A stretch of 51,366 nucleotides of DNA from Aquificaceae bacterium (GTDB lineage: Bacteria; Aquificota; Aquificia; Aquificales; Aquificaceae), in assembly GCA_027014155.1 (NCBI GenBank), contig JALWEG010000010.1, forward strand, positions 1 through 51,366, written 5' to 3'. This document shows positions 42,332 to 51,366 of this stretch, one piece after another (within the stretch, counting starts at the first letter, position 1; the number at the start of each line of letters is the position of its first letter). The notes under the pieces were generated by a model. That model ran no database searches. It saw only the letters and a program-made list of their open reading frames with translations, and was not told the origin of the DNA. The translations under genes and the position numbers were made by a program.

Positions 42332-44513
42332 AACTATAGATAATCTAAACGATTTTCAAGCTAAATTTTGGAGCGAATTAAGCAATCCATATAGTAGAAC
42401 CTTAGGAGTTAGAATAATATTAGTTGACAGCTTTGAAGTTCTTAGAAGTATAGAGAAAGAGCTTTTACATCTACGTAGAAAAACGAAGTATTTGGAAGAC
42501 TATATTCCAGAGGGGAAAAATTGGCTATCCATAAACGACATAAAGAATTTAATAGAGGATTTTATAAAAAAGAACGACATAGTTTATCTATTTTCATTGG
42601 ACAATTTACTCCGATTTTACAGCACTGATGAGCTAAACAGCCTGCTCCCAAACATTTTGAGAATAAGAACAAACAAAGGTTATGCGATTTTACCTTTGGC
42701 AGGCTTAAAAGAAAGGATAAAGGATATAAAGGGTATAAGAGAATTTTATAAAGACTTGATTTACGAAGTGACAGCTACGGGGAAAAAGGTTAAGATGTTC
42801 GTATTAAATCCGAAGATAAACATTAAACTTAAATGTGTAGAAGATTTCAGAGAGTTCTTAGGTTGTTGGAGATTGCAAAATACCGAAATCTATGTAAAGA
42901 ACAGAGTAATTTACTCAAGCTACAAAAACGCTTACCCTGATACAGCGGTTGATGTTGTTGGGATTGAAAACTATAAGGACGTTTTGAGAAAAGTTGTAGG
43001 TTTTAAAGACAAAATATATTTCACCGATAAGAACTATGAAAAAGGATTGGCAGAAGAAGTTTTAGAAAAAAACTTGCATTCCTTCAAGGATATGTTCCCT
43101 TCCATTAAAGATTTTGCAGATTTTGTAAAACATTTTTTGAAGGAAAGGAATGAACTTAAGCGTAAGTCTCTATTAAATTTGGCTTACAACTATATGTCAG
43201 GCTATAAGAGCATTCTTAAAGAGGATAAAGTAGCTTTCTTAAAAAATATATATAGAGGAAATTTGGATCAAGGCGATAAATATAGATTTTTATCTATAGC
43301 TATAAAAGCAGACTCTTCATTTGAACGTTTACTTTGCGAAGAGCTGGATGAAAGTATAAAAAAAGAAAACATAATTGGAATTCTGGAATGTGAGAAAAAG
43401 AAAGCTTTGGAGCTTATTACGCAAGGGAAAATATCTTTAGAGGAATTACAGGCTCAGTTTGAAGACTTTGCGGCGTATCTTGATACTCCAAAACCGCCAA
43501 ACCTTGAGGAAAACCAAAAATGGGTATTGGATTATATGAATTTATACAAGGAAAGTAAATTACGGAATAAGGCATTAGCAGAGCTTGAAAGTTTACTTAA
43601 TAACATTAATAGAAGTGGAAATTTTTATAACTGGTATTACTCATTTAAATGGATATTGGATATAGCTACAGAGTGGAAGGACGAAGCTGAAAGAATTGTC
43701 TGGATAGACGCTCTCGGATTTGAATGGGCAGGCTTTGTTTTGAATTACTTAAAAAGTAAAGGGATTCCTGTTCACGCTTTCCACATATGCAGAGCTAACC
43801 TTCCTTCAATCACCGAGACAAACAAACCAAATTTTGAAGTTTTGGAAATGCGTGAATTTGATAATTTAATTCACCAAAGGTATAAGTTTCCAGATTCAAT
43901 TATTAAGGAAATGAACAAGCTTAAAGAAATCTTAGACAAAGAGATAAATGTGGAAAAGAGAACACTTATATTTTCAGACCATGGAAGTTCTGCTCTCGTA
44001 AGACTGCATCAACCCATTAAGCTTTCTACAGGCATTAAGTTTGAACATGGTGGCAGGTTTTTTAGAGGGCCTCTCGGGTATGAACCTAAAGAGGTTATAA
44101 AGCACACAGAAGGTGTTGAATATTTCTATGTTGCTACAACTCACAAGTCTATTGGGACTAAACCTCAAGGTGAAGCACATGGAGGAGCTACACCAGAAGA
44201 AATACTTACATTTGCTCTTATAGTAGGCGGACAGGAGGAGATTTCCTACAGTGTGGACCTTCCTGAGCGAGAAATTAGCAGAAGGAATAATAAGTTAGTG
44301 GTTTACATAAGACCTGTGCCAAAGGTTAATGTGGAGCTTGTTATAGATAAGAAACCTGTAGAGTATGCATTAGACAAAGAGCGTAGGTATGTAATAGATT
44401 TAGCCGGTATAAGGTCAGGCGATCATACTCTTGAAATAAAAATAGGGTCCAATATCTATAGGGAACCATTCCGTATAATCGGCGGCTTAGAGGAAGAGGA
44501 GTTCCTAATATGA
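42324..44513 (+). CDS. pglZ: PglZ: alkaline-phosphatase-superfamily BREX protein
   Basis: The 729-residue protein has an N-terminal helical region and a C-terminal PglZ domain of the alkaline phosphatase superfamily. Metal-site candidates are the Asp of IVWIDALGFEW near residue 460, the Asp and His of IFSDHGSSA near 550, and the His of GEAHGGATPEE near 617. A small beta-rich tail follows (VVYIRPVPKVNVELVIDKKP to the end). PglZ is the signature protein of all BREX types and is needed for defence and modification; it may act as a nuclease or phosphodiesterase. It overlaps brxC by 8 bp and brxL by 4 bp. Confidence 0.93.
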   Translation: MHKTIDNLNDFQAKFWSELSNPYSRTLGVRIILVDSFEVLRSIEKELLHLRRKTKYLEDYIPEGKNWLSINDIKNLIEDFIKKNDIVYLFSLDNLLRFYSTDELNSLLPNILRIRTNKGYAILPLAGLKERIKDIKGIREFYKDLIYEVTATGKKVKMFVLNPKINIKLKCVEDFREFLGCWRLQNTEIYVKNRVIYSSYKNAYPDTAVDVVGIENYKDVLRKVVGFKDKIYFTDKNYEKGLAEEVLEKNLHSFKDMFPSIKDFADFVKHFLKERNELKRKSLLNLAYNYMSGYKSILKEDKVAFLKNIYRGNLDQGDKYRFLSIAIKADSSFERLLCEELDESIKKENIIGILECEKKKALELITQGKISLEELQAQFEDFAAYLDTPKPPNLEENQKWVLDYMNLYKESKLRNKALAELESLLNNINRSGNFYNWYYSFKWILDIATEWKDEAERIVWIDALGFEWAGFVLNYLKSKGIPVHAFHICRANLPSITETNKPNFEVLEMREFDNLIHQRYKFPDSIIKEMNKLKEILDKEINVEKRTLIFSDHGSSALVRLHQPIKLSTGIKFEHGGRFFRGPLGYEPKEVIKHTEGVEYFYVATTHKSIGTKPQGEAHGGATPEEILTFALIVGGQEEISYSVDLPEREISRRNNKLVVYIRPVPKVNVELVIDKKPVEYALDKERRYVIDLAGIRSGDHTLEIKIGSNIYREPFRIIGGLEEEEFLI

Positions 44514-45931
44514 CACAACTGGACGAAAAGATAAAAGATATCTTTGTTGAGGAAAGTGTTTATAAAGATGATAGGGTGCGAGCCATCTTCTCCGGTTGGA
44601 ATATTCCTTCCTTTATAAAGGACTGGCTAATCAACAGATACACAGACAAAATGAGTGGGAAAATTGACAAAGAAGGAATACTGGAATTCTTAGAAAGATA
44701 TATGCCATGGAGAGGTTTAAAAGGAGAACTTGTTAATCACCCATATCGTTCTTATAAGGTATTAGCTCGTATAATTACCGAACCTGATGTGAAGAAAGGT
44801 ATCATAAGGTTTCATATTCCTGACTTGGGTATTAAACCTGAAGAGGGAATAGTATCTTCTAAACTTCTATCCAATCGAGAGGGTAAGCACCTTTCTATGG
44901 GAGAATTCTGGGGCGTTTGTGAACTTACTTATGTAAAAGAAGTTGATAAACCGGGTTATATAGAGCTTTCTAATTTTAAACCTTTTAAACCTTATAAAGT
45001 TAACCTGGATTACTATGTAGAAGCCAGAAAGGAATTTACCACACAAGAATGGATAGACGTGCTAATTAAGTCAATGGAATTTAATCCTAATGCGCTAAGC
45101 TTTGATGAAAAACTATTGCTGTTATGTAGATTAACAGTATTTGTGGAACCGAATTTGAACCTTATAGAGTTGGCTCCTAAAGGGACAGGTAAATCTTACG
45201 TGTTTTCAAACCTATCAAAGTATGGTTGGATTATGAGCGGAGGTTTCGTTTCAAGAGCCAAGTTGTTCTATGATCTTCAGAAAAAAGCTGAAGGAATCAT
45301 ATCAAGGTATGATTTCGTAGTTATAGATGAAGTTCAAACTGTTAAGTTTAATGATGAAAATGAAATACGAGGCATATTGAAGAGTTATCTTGAAAACGGA
45401 ACATACAATGTAGGCGACTTCAAGGGTGTTTCAGCAGCAGGATTTGTAATTTTGGGCAATATACAATTAACCGAGGAAAGGAAACCTAAGCAAAGGTGGT
45501 ACTTTGAAGAGCTTCCTAATGTTTTTCAAGAATCTGCACTAATAGACAGGTTCCATGGTTTTATAGAGGGTTGGAAACTGCCCAGGTTTAATGAGAGCTT
45601 GAAGGTTAAAGGGTATGCCCTTAACGTAGAGTTTTTCTCGGACATACTTCACATGCTTAGAGGGAAAGGGGAATATTCCACCTTTGTAGGAGATATCTTA
45701 GAAATCCCTGTCAAGGCAGATACACGAGATAAAAAAGCAATAGTTAAGCTAACCACAGCCTTACTTAAGCTTATATTTCCCAATATCCCTTTGCGAGATC
45801 ATGAAATAAAAGAGTTCAAAAACTTCTGCCTCGGCTTAGCGAAGGATTTAAGGAAGGTAGTAAAAGAGCAACTATATATCATGGATGCTGAATACAATAA
45901 GGAAATACCAGATATAAGAGTCGTAGCTTAA
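44510..45931 (+). CDS. brxL: BrxL: AAA+ BREX protein, short form
   Basis: The 473-residue protein begins with a DNA-binding-type N-terminal region (about 1-190), followed by an AAA+ ATPase domain with Walker A APKGTGKS near 222-229, Walker B FVVIDEVQ near 270 and FVILGNI as a sensor strand. It then stops about 80 residues after FHGFIEGWKLP. The Lon-like C-terminal domain known in the longer type 1 BrxL (about 680 residues) is not visible. BrxL forms DNA-encircling multimers and is required for phage exclusion. It overlaps pglZ by 4 bp and ends 3 bp from the convergent AEC gene. Confidence 0.88.
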   Translation: MTQLDEKIKDIFVEESVYKDDRVRAIFSGWNIPSFIKDWLINRYTDKMSGKIDKEGILEFLERYMPWRGLKGELVNHPYRSYKVLARIITEPDVKKGIIRFHIPDLGIKPEEGIVSSKLLSNREGKHLSMGEFWGVCELTYVKEVDKPGYIELSNFKPFKPYKVNLDYYVEARKEFTTQEWIDVLIKSMEFNPNALSFDEKLLLLCRLTVFVEPNLNLIELAPKGTGKSYVFSNLSKYGWIMSGGFVSRAKLFYDLQKKAEGIISRYDFVVIDEVQTVKFNDENEIRGILKSYLENGTYNVGDFKGVSAAGFVILGNIQLTEERKPKQRWYFEELPNVFQESALIDRFHGFIEGWKLPRFNESLKVKGYALNVEFFSDILHMLRGKGEYSTFVGDILEIPVKADTRDKKAIVKLTTALLKLIFPNIPLRDHEIKEFKNFCLGLAKDLRKVVKEQLYIMDAEYNKEIPDIRVVA

Positions 45932-45934
45932 GAC

Positions 45935-46816
45935 TTACACAATCCCCAATATCAGAGGGACCGTCAGAAAGCTGACGAATATACCCAGAGTGACCGCCGA
46001 GACGGCGAGCTTGGCGTCAAGGCCGTACTTTATCGCCAGCACCGCGGACATCACCATGGCGGGCATAGAGCTTTCAAGGAGCACTACCTTGTGATGCAAC
46101 TGGGAAAGACCTAAAACCTTCAACAGCAACGCAAGTACGAGGGGAACCGCCACCATCTTAAGACCTATAGACACGGTGCTCAGTCCTATGGACTCCTTTA
46201 TACCTCTGAGGTTCAGCTTCAGGCCCAGAGAAAAGAGAATCACCGGTATCAGGGAATCGGAAGCTACCTGAAGGAGCCTCTCGGCGTAAGGGGGCAGCTC
46301 CTTGCTCATGAGGACAAAGCCCAACACCAGCCCCCAGAAAGGCGGGAAGGAGAGAATCTCCCTCAGACTGAACCTGCCGGTGGCAACCAATAGCCCTAAG
46401 GTTATAACGGCCAGAAAGGAACCCAGCTGGTCGTAGAGTATCGCATACTTGAGTCCCTCCTCCCCGAACAGAGCGTAGGCGTAAGGGTATCCCAGAAAGG
46501 CGGTGTTTCCCAAGGTGGAAACCAGTATGAAGCTTCTGAAGGTTCTACCCTTAAGTCCGAGGAGCTTTCCCACCAAAAGGGCAAGGGCCGAAGAAAACAG
46601 CATCGTGCTCCACGCAAATCCGGCCACCTCAAGGGCCACCCTGCCGCTATCTAAACCCTTTATGCTGTCTACCACGGTAAGAGGTAAGGAAAAGTAGATA
46701 ACGAAGTCTATAAATACTTTTGCATCTTCTTCCTTAAACACCTTGGCCCTCTTTAGGGCGTAAGAGAAGAGAATTATCGCTACCAGAAAGAAGAGTCTCT
46801 CGTAAGTAGAAGCCAT
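45935..46816 (-). CDS. AEC (auxin efflux carrier) family transporter
   Basis: The 293-residue membrane protein has about ten predicted helices in two halves. Marks are LKRAKVFKEEDAKVFIDFV, STLGNTAFLGYPYAYALFGE with the helix-breaking NTAFLGYP, and the repeat-like VVLLESSMPAMVMSAVLA in the second half, all typical of the AEC family. Members export organic acids or amino acids such as malate; the substrate here is unknown. The ATG at 46816 follows AGGAAA with normal spacing; an upstream start would run into the divergent carB promoter. Confidence 0.87.
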   Translation of the reverse strand: MASTYERLFFLVAIILFSYALKRAKVFKEEDAKVFIDFVIYFSLPLTVVDSIKGLDSGRVALEVAGFAWSTMLFSSALALLVGKLLGLKGRTFRSFILVSTLGNTAFLGYPYAYALFGEEGLKYAILYDQLGSFLAVITLGLLVATGRFSLREILSFPPFWGLVLGFVLMSKELPPYAERLLQVASDSLIPVILFSLGLKLNLRGIKESIGLSTVSIGLKMVAVPLVLALLLKVLGLSQLHHKVVLLESSMPAMVMSAVLAIKYGLDAKLAVSAVTLGIFVSFLTVPLILGIV

Positions 46817-46828
46817 AGATGAATTTCC

Positions 46829-46835
46829 TATAATA
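46829..46835. promoter_or_regulatory. Shared, bidirectional -10 region between the AEC gene and carB
   Basis: TATAAT (46829-46834) reads toward carB, and TATTAT on the opposite strand (46835-46830) reads toward the AEC gene. The two starts are only 31 bp apart, so the promoters must overlap and may compete. Confidence 0.45.
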
Positions 46836-46847
46836 TCAAGGAACGAT

Positions 46848-48455
46848 ATGAAGAGAAAGGTTCTCATTCTCGGAAGCGGGCCAAACAGGATAGGGCAGGG
46901 AATAGAGTTTGATTACGCCTGCGTTCACGCCGTTTTTGCTCTTCAGGAGGAAGGCTACGAGGCCATAATGGTCAACTGCAACCCGGAAACGGTATCCACC
47001 GACTACGATACCGCCGATAAGCTCTACTTTGAGCCCATAGTATTTGAAAACGTTATGGCCATAGTGGAGAGGGAAAAACCCGAGGGGGTTCTGCTCCAGT
47101 TCGGCGGTCAAACTCCGCTTAAGCTGGCTCTGCCCTTGGAAGCCGCAGGCGTGAGAATCTTGGGAACTCAACCCGAGAGTATAGACAGGGCGGAAGACAG
47201 GGAACTCTTCAGAGAGGTGGTTATGGAGCTTAAGCTCCTCCAGCCCCCCAGCGGAACGGCCAAGAGTGTGTCGGAAGCTCTGAAGGTGGCGCAGAGCATA
47301 GGTTATCCGGTTCTCGTTAGGCCCTCCTACGTGCTGGGCGGTAGAGCCATGAGAATCGTTTACGACGAAAAGGAGCTGATGGACTACCTGCAAGAGGCGG
47401 TGGAGGTCAGCAACGAGAGGCCCGTGCTGGTGGACAAGTTCCTACAGGATAGCGTAGAGCTTGATGTGGACGCGGTTTGCGATGGGAAAGAGGTTCTCAT
47501 AGGTGCCGTCATGGAACACATAGAGGAGGCGGGGGTTCACTCGGGCGACAGCGCCGCCTCCATTCCCCCCTACTCCCTTGACGAAGAGACGGTGGAAGCG
47601 GTAAAGGAGATATCAAAAAGGATAGCCCTGCACCTCAAGGTCAAAGGCCTGATAAACTTCCAGTACGCGATTCACGAAGGTAAGATATACGTCCTTGAGG
47701 TAAACCCACGGGCCTCACGCACGGTGCCCTTCGTCAGCAAGACGATAGGCTACCCCCTCGCCAAGATAGCCACAAAGGTGGCCTTGGGCAGAACCTTAAG
47801 GGAGCTTCTTCCGGAGGTGTTTGATAGGTTAGAAAGGGGAGAGTCTCACCCGGCATCGGACTTCATGTCCTCCGGTCAGAAGATTTACGCCGTAAAGGAG
47901 GTGGTATTTCCCTTCAACCGCTTCCCCGAGGTTGACCCGCTGCTGGGCCCTGAGATGAAATCCACCGGCGAGGTGATGGGTGTAGATAAGGACTTCGGTA
48001 TGGCCTACTACAAAGCTCAGCTGGGTGCGGGCAACGACCTGCCCAAGGGGGGTAAGGTCTTCATCAGTGTGGCCGACAGGGATAAGGAGAAGGTGGTTCC
48101 CTTAGCCCGAGGCTTCTTAAAGCTGGGCTTTAAGGTGGTAGCCACCACGGGAACCCACAGGTTCCTGAGGGAGAGGGGTCTTGAGGTTGAGCACGTGCTT
48201 AAAATCTCCGAAGGTAGGCCCCACGTGGTTGACCTAATAATGAACCGACAGATACACCTGATAATAAACACCCCCTCCGGTAAAAGGGAAAGGAGCGACG
48301 CCTACTTCATAAGACGGGCGGCGGTTCAGTTTAAGGTGCCTTACACCACCACCCTCAGAGGCGGATACGCCATACTGACCGCCATAGAGTCTCTGAGGAG
48401 TTCAAAGGACATAGAAATCTTTGCCCTTCAGGATATAAACTCCCAAGCCCTGTAG
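46848..48455 (+). CDS. carB: Carbamoyl-phosphate synthase large subunit, C-terminal half (split carB)
   Basis: The 535-residue protein corresponds to the second half of ordinary CarB (about 1070 residues). It begins LILGSGPNRIGQGIEFDY, the start of the second synthetase unit, continues with the ATP-grasp domain (RPSYVLGGRAM, EVNPRASRTVPFVSK) and ends with the MGS-like allosteric domain (KVVATTGTHRFLRERG, TTLRGGYAIL). The half here would phosphorylate carbamate and bind the regulators UMP and ornithine. The N-terminal half must be a separate gene elsewhere, as in Aquifex aeolicus. The gene is intact, with its own start at 46848 preceded by AAGGA, so this is not a broken copy. Confidence 0.93.
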   Translation: MKRKVLILGSGPNRIGQGIEFDYACVHAVFALQEEGYEAIMVNCNPETVSTDYDTADKLYFEPIVFENVMAIVEREKPEGVLLQFGGQTPLKLALPLEAAGVRILGTQPESIDRAEDRELFREVVMELKLLQPPSGTAKSVSEALKVAQSIGYPVLVRPSYVLGGRAMRIVYDEKELMDYLQEAVEVSNERPVLVDKFLQDSVELDVDAVCDGKEVLIGAVMEHIEEAGVHSGDSAASIPPYSLDEETVEAVKEISKRIALHLKVKGLINFQYAIHEGKIYVLEVNPRASRTVPFVSKTIGYPLAKIATKVALGRTLRELLPEVFDRLERGESHPASDFMSSGQKIYAVKEVVFPFNRFPEVDPLLGPEMKSTGEVMGVDKDFGMAYYKAQLGAGNDLPKGGKVFISVADRDKEKVVPLARGFLKLGFKVVATTGTHRFLRERGLEVEHVLKISEGRPHVVDLIMNRQIHLIINTPSGKRERSDAYFIRRAAVQFKVPYTTTLRGGYAILTAIESLRSSKDIEIFALQDINSQAL

Positions 48456-49251
48456 GAACTTCTCACGTTGCTACCGCAGGCGACCTTTTTAAAACCCAGG
48501 CTTTTAGCCATCTCTTCCAGCTCGTAGAACTCCTCCCGTGAGTAATACCTGACCACGGGAAAGTGCCTTTTGGAAGGCTGGTAGTACTGACCCACCGTCA
48601 GATAGTCGCACCCGACCTCCCTCAGGTCTTCCATCACACGGATTATCTCCTCCTTCCTCTCTCCGAGTCCCAGTATGAGGGCGGACTTTGTAGGTATATG
48701 GGGCGCTATCTCCTTGCTCATCTTCAAAACCATCAGACTTCTACCGTACTTTGAACCTACCCTGACCTTAGGATATAACCTGGGCACCGTCTCTACATTG
48801 TGGTTCAGAACGACCGGCCCTTGCTTGAGAACCCTCTCCAAGGACGACCTATCTCCCCTGAAGTCCGGTATGAGAACCTCCACCTTTATTCCGGGGAGGT
48901 TATCCTTGAGAGTCTTTATGCACTTAGCAAAGTGAGAGGCTCCTCCGTCGGGTAGGTCGTCCCTCGCCACAGAGGTGATTACCACGTATCTCAGTCCGAG
49001 AGACTTAACTGCGCGGAGGAGTTTTTTATCTTCATTTATATCCACCGCCTTCGGCGGTTCTTTCATTACATTACAGAACCCGCACCTTCTCGTGCATCTG
49101 TCGCCCAGTATCATAAAGGTGGCCGTACCGGCTCCGAAGCACTCGGATATGTTGGGGCATCTTGCCTCCTCGCACACGGTAGTCAGTCCGCCCCTCCTGA
49201 GGATAGCCTTTACCCTGTGGGTCTGAGAGAAAACCAAAAGGGGTTTGTTCA

Positions 49252-49252
<1 letters not shown>
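48428..49252 (-). CDS. lipA: Lipoyl synthase (LipA)
   Basis: The 274-residue radical SAM protein has both LipA clusters: the auxiliary cysteines in CEEARCPNISEC and the radical SAM motif in DRCTRRCGFCNV, with SVARDDLPDGGA, LNHNVETVPRLYPKVR, the QYYQPS block and the C-terminal RSSY serine ligand. It inserts two sulfurs into octanoyl groups on carrier proteins. It starts inside the guaB stop (TGATG) and overlaps the convergent carB end by 28 bp. With the LipS-like protein, the genome appears to have two lipoyl-making routes. Confidence 0.96.
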
Positions 49253-50724
<1,472 letters not shown>

Positions 50725-50781
50725 TTAACGGCCTGACCGGCTTGCGACATGAGCTTTGAGAAACTTTCCTTTTCCAACTAA

Positions 50782-50925
50782 TTGACAATCTCCCAGCTCG
50801 GCAGGGAACAGACTTACAAGGAAATAGGCAAGCACTTTCTAACGATGGCTGTAATGTCTATGTTTGTTAGCTTCACATTTTAGGGTATCCTTTTCGTAGC
50901 AGGCGTATATTTGATAAATAGATGA
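50782..50925 (+). pseudogene. Possible broken small membrane-protein gene
   Basis: From a TTG at 50782 the frame reads SQLGREQTYKEIGKHF and then a hydrophobic stretch (LTMAVMSMFVSFTF), meets a TAG at 50881, and continues as GILFVAGVYLINR to a TGA at 50923. The hydrophobic helix spans the TAG, as if one base change (for example TGG to TAG) had cut a membrane protein. The next small frame begins directly after in the same phase. The 325 bp from 50716 to 51040 otherwise show no known feature. Confidence 0.3.
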
Positions 50926-51027
50926 GTGAATATACCGTTGGAATGCTCTTGGTGGGGAGTTGTAGCGGTAGCCCTGTTTTTCGTTTGGGTAGCTTACAAG
51001 GACAAACCTACAAAAACACCTACATGA
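50926..51027 (+). CDS. Small single-helix membrane protein (33 residues), tentative
   Basis: A GTG-started frame encodes about 33 residues with one membrane helix (CSWWGVVAVALFFVWVAYKD) and a short charged tail, KPTKTPT. It is the continuation, after a TGA, of the same phase as the possibly broken frame upstream, so it could be either a genuine micropeptide or the tail of a decayed gene. No strong ribosome site precedes it. Small proteins of this form often accompany cytochrome or transporter complexes, but there is no context here to prove it. Confidence 0.4.
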   Translation: MNIPLECSWWGVVAVALFFVWVAYKDKPTKTPT

Positions 51028-51040
51028 GAGGTGAACAGAG

Positions 51041-51366
51041 GTGCTAAACAGCTACATAACCGGTATTGACGCTTTACGCTATCACGGATACGACTGGCAC
51101 CTTGCAAAGGTTAGAGAGGATAGATATCCCCAAAACGTTAAAGAGTGGTCTGACTTCGGGATAGAGGGAAATATAGCCTCTCCCGTAAGAGCTTTCCTTG
51201 ACATCTTGTATCACTACATAGTTAATTTGAGCATTCTTCCGCCTGTAAGGCTTGAGGAATACACCTTTACGGAAAAAGAGGAGCAAGAGGTTATAGAAAA
51301 GGCAAATAGCCTGCTCAGGGAAGCTCTTACCGACAACGAAAAGTTAAAACTACTTGAGGAGTGGTT
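51041..51366 (+). CDS. Unknown protein, N-terminal part (runs off the window)
   Basis: The frame opens with GTG at 51041, after the ribosome site GAGAGGTG about 6 nt upstream and an in-frame TGA that fixes the start. The visible 108 residues (LNSYITGIDALRYHGYDWHL, later FLDILYHYIVNLSILPPVRL, then the acidic KEEQEVIEKANSLLREALTD) have no signal peptide and look soluble and mostly helical. I do not recognise the family. It follows the small membrane frame by 13 bp and may be in one operon with it. Confidence 0.6.
   Translation, partial: MLNSYITGIDALRYHGYDWHLAKVREDRYPQNVKEWSDFGIEGNIASPVRAFLDILYHYIVNLSILPPVRLEEYTFTEKEEQEVIEKANSLLREALTDNEKLKLLEEW

Larger units (their letters stand above)
36100..45931 (+). 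other. Type 4 BREX phage-defence operon
   Basis: Five co-directional, mostly overlapping genes encode a PAPS-reductase-like protein, an extra DUF4007-like protein, a large BrxC-type ATPase, PglZ and BrxL. This set, with a PAPS-reductase-like protein in place of the PglX methyltransferase, defines type 4 BREX. The operon is visibly richer in A/T than its surroundings, fills the gap between cimA and the AEC transporter and ends 3 bp from the latter. No integrase, transposase or direct repeat was seen at its edges. Horizontal acquisition is inferred from base composition and family distribution. Confidence 0.9.

Noticed and set aside
36100-45931. Dnd or Ssp phosphorothioation system
   Set aside because: PglZ, BrxC and BrxL are BREX proteins; DndA/B/D/E, SspB and SspC were not seen.

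Overview
The window looks like chromosome of a thermophilic, chemolithotrophic bacterium of the Aquificales (Aquificaceae). The evidence is a stand-alone 111-residue Trbp111-type tRNA-binding protein, a carB gene split so that only the C-terminal half stands here, a GcvH/LbpA-like protein near a LipS-like radical SAM enzyme, AGG/ATA/AAG/GAG-rich codon use, and extreme compactness with many 4-11 bp gene overlaps. The relatively high G+C of the core genes fits a Hydrogenivirga-like genus better than Aquifex, but the genus is a guess. LolA, LpxK, AEC and KtrAB genes indicate a Gram-negative cell with lipid A. No rRNA or tRNA gene was found.

Layout. 1-5.3 kb (minus): pncB, a PLD-HerA fusion ATPase, a GNAT acetyltransferase, a periplasmic ankyrin protein, Trbp111 and the start of rubrerythrin. 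5.3-6.3 kb: a seven-repeat CRISPR array without cas genes, its presumed leader and a candidate structured RNA. 6.3-11.2 kb (plus): a secreted protein, sppA, nrdA, nrdB. 11.2-20.4 kb (minus): a small membrane protein, JAMM peptidase, mtaD, lolA, M28 peptidase, ilvE and gltB. 20.5-22 kb (plus): DUF59, V4R, bioD. 22-24.8 kb (minus): LipS-like radical SAM protein then ftsI-type PBP. 24.9-30.5 kb (plus): nrnA, nfo, ktrB, ktrA, class II aldolase, a cytoplasmic PhnD-like protein and a GcvH/LbpA-like protein. 30.4-36 kb (minus): cimA, tusC, tusB, queD, tkt, lpxK. 36.1-45.9 kb (plus): the defence island. 45.9-50.7 kb: AEC transporter, carB C-terminal half, lipA, guaB. The last 650 bp hold small membrane reading frames and a truncated unknown gene.

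The most notable element is a complete type 4 BREX phage-defence operon (36100-45931): brxP (PAPS-reductase-like with ferredoxin and DUF4007-like parts), an extra stand-alone copy of the DUF4007-like domain, brxC, pglZ and a short brxL. It is visibly richer in A/T than its surroundings, has no methyltransferase, and abuts its neighbours with almost no spacer. The duplicated DUF4007-like module is the part I would look at first. A second theme is sulfur and lipoate chemistry: LipS-like protein, LipA, a GcvH/LbpA-like lipoate carrier, TusB and TusC all lie in this window. A third is a recurring promoter layout, with a -10-like box 6-10 nt before the start codon and no Shine-Dalgarno sequence, which suggests many leaderless mRNAs.
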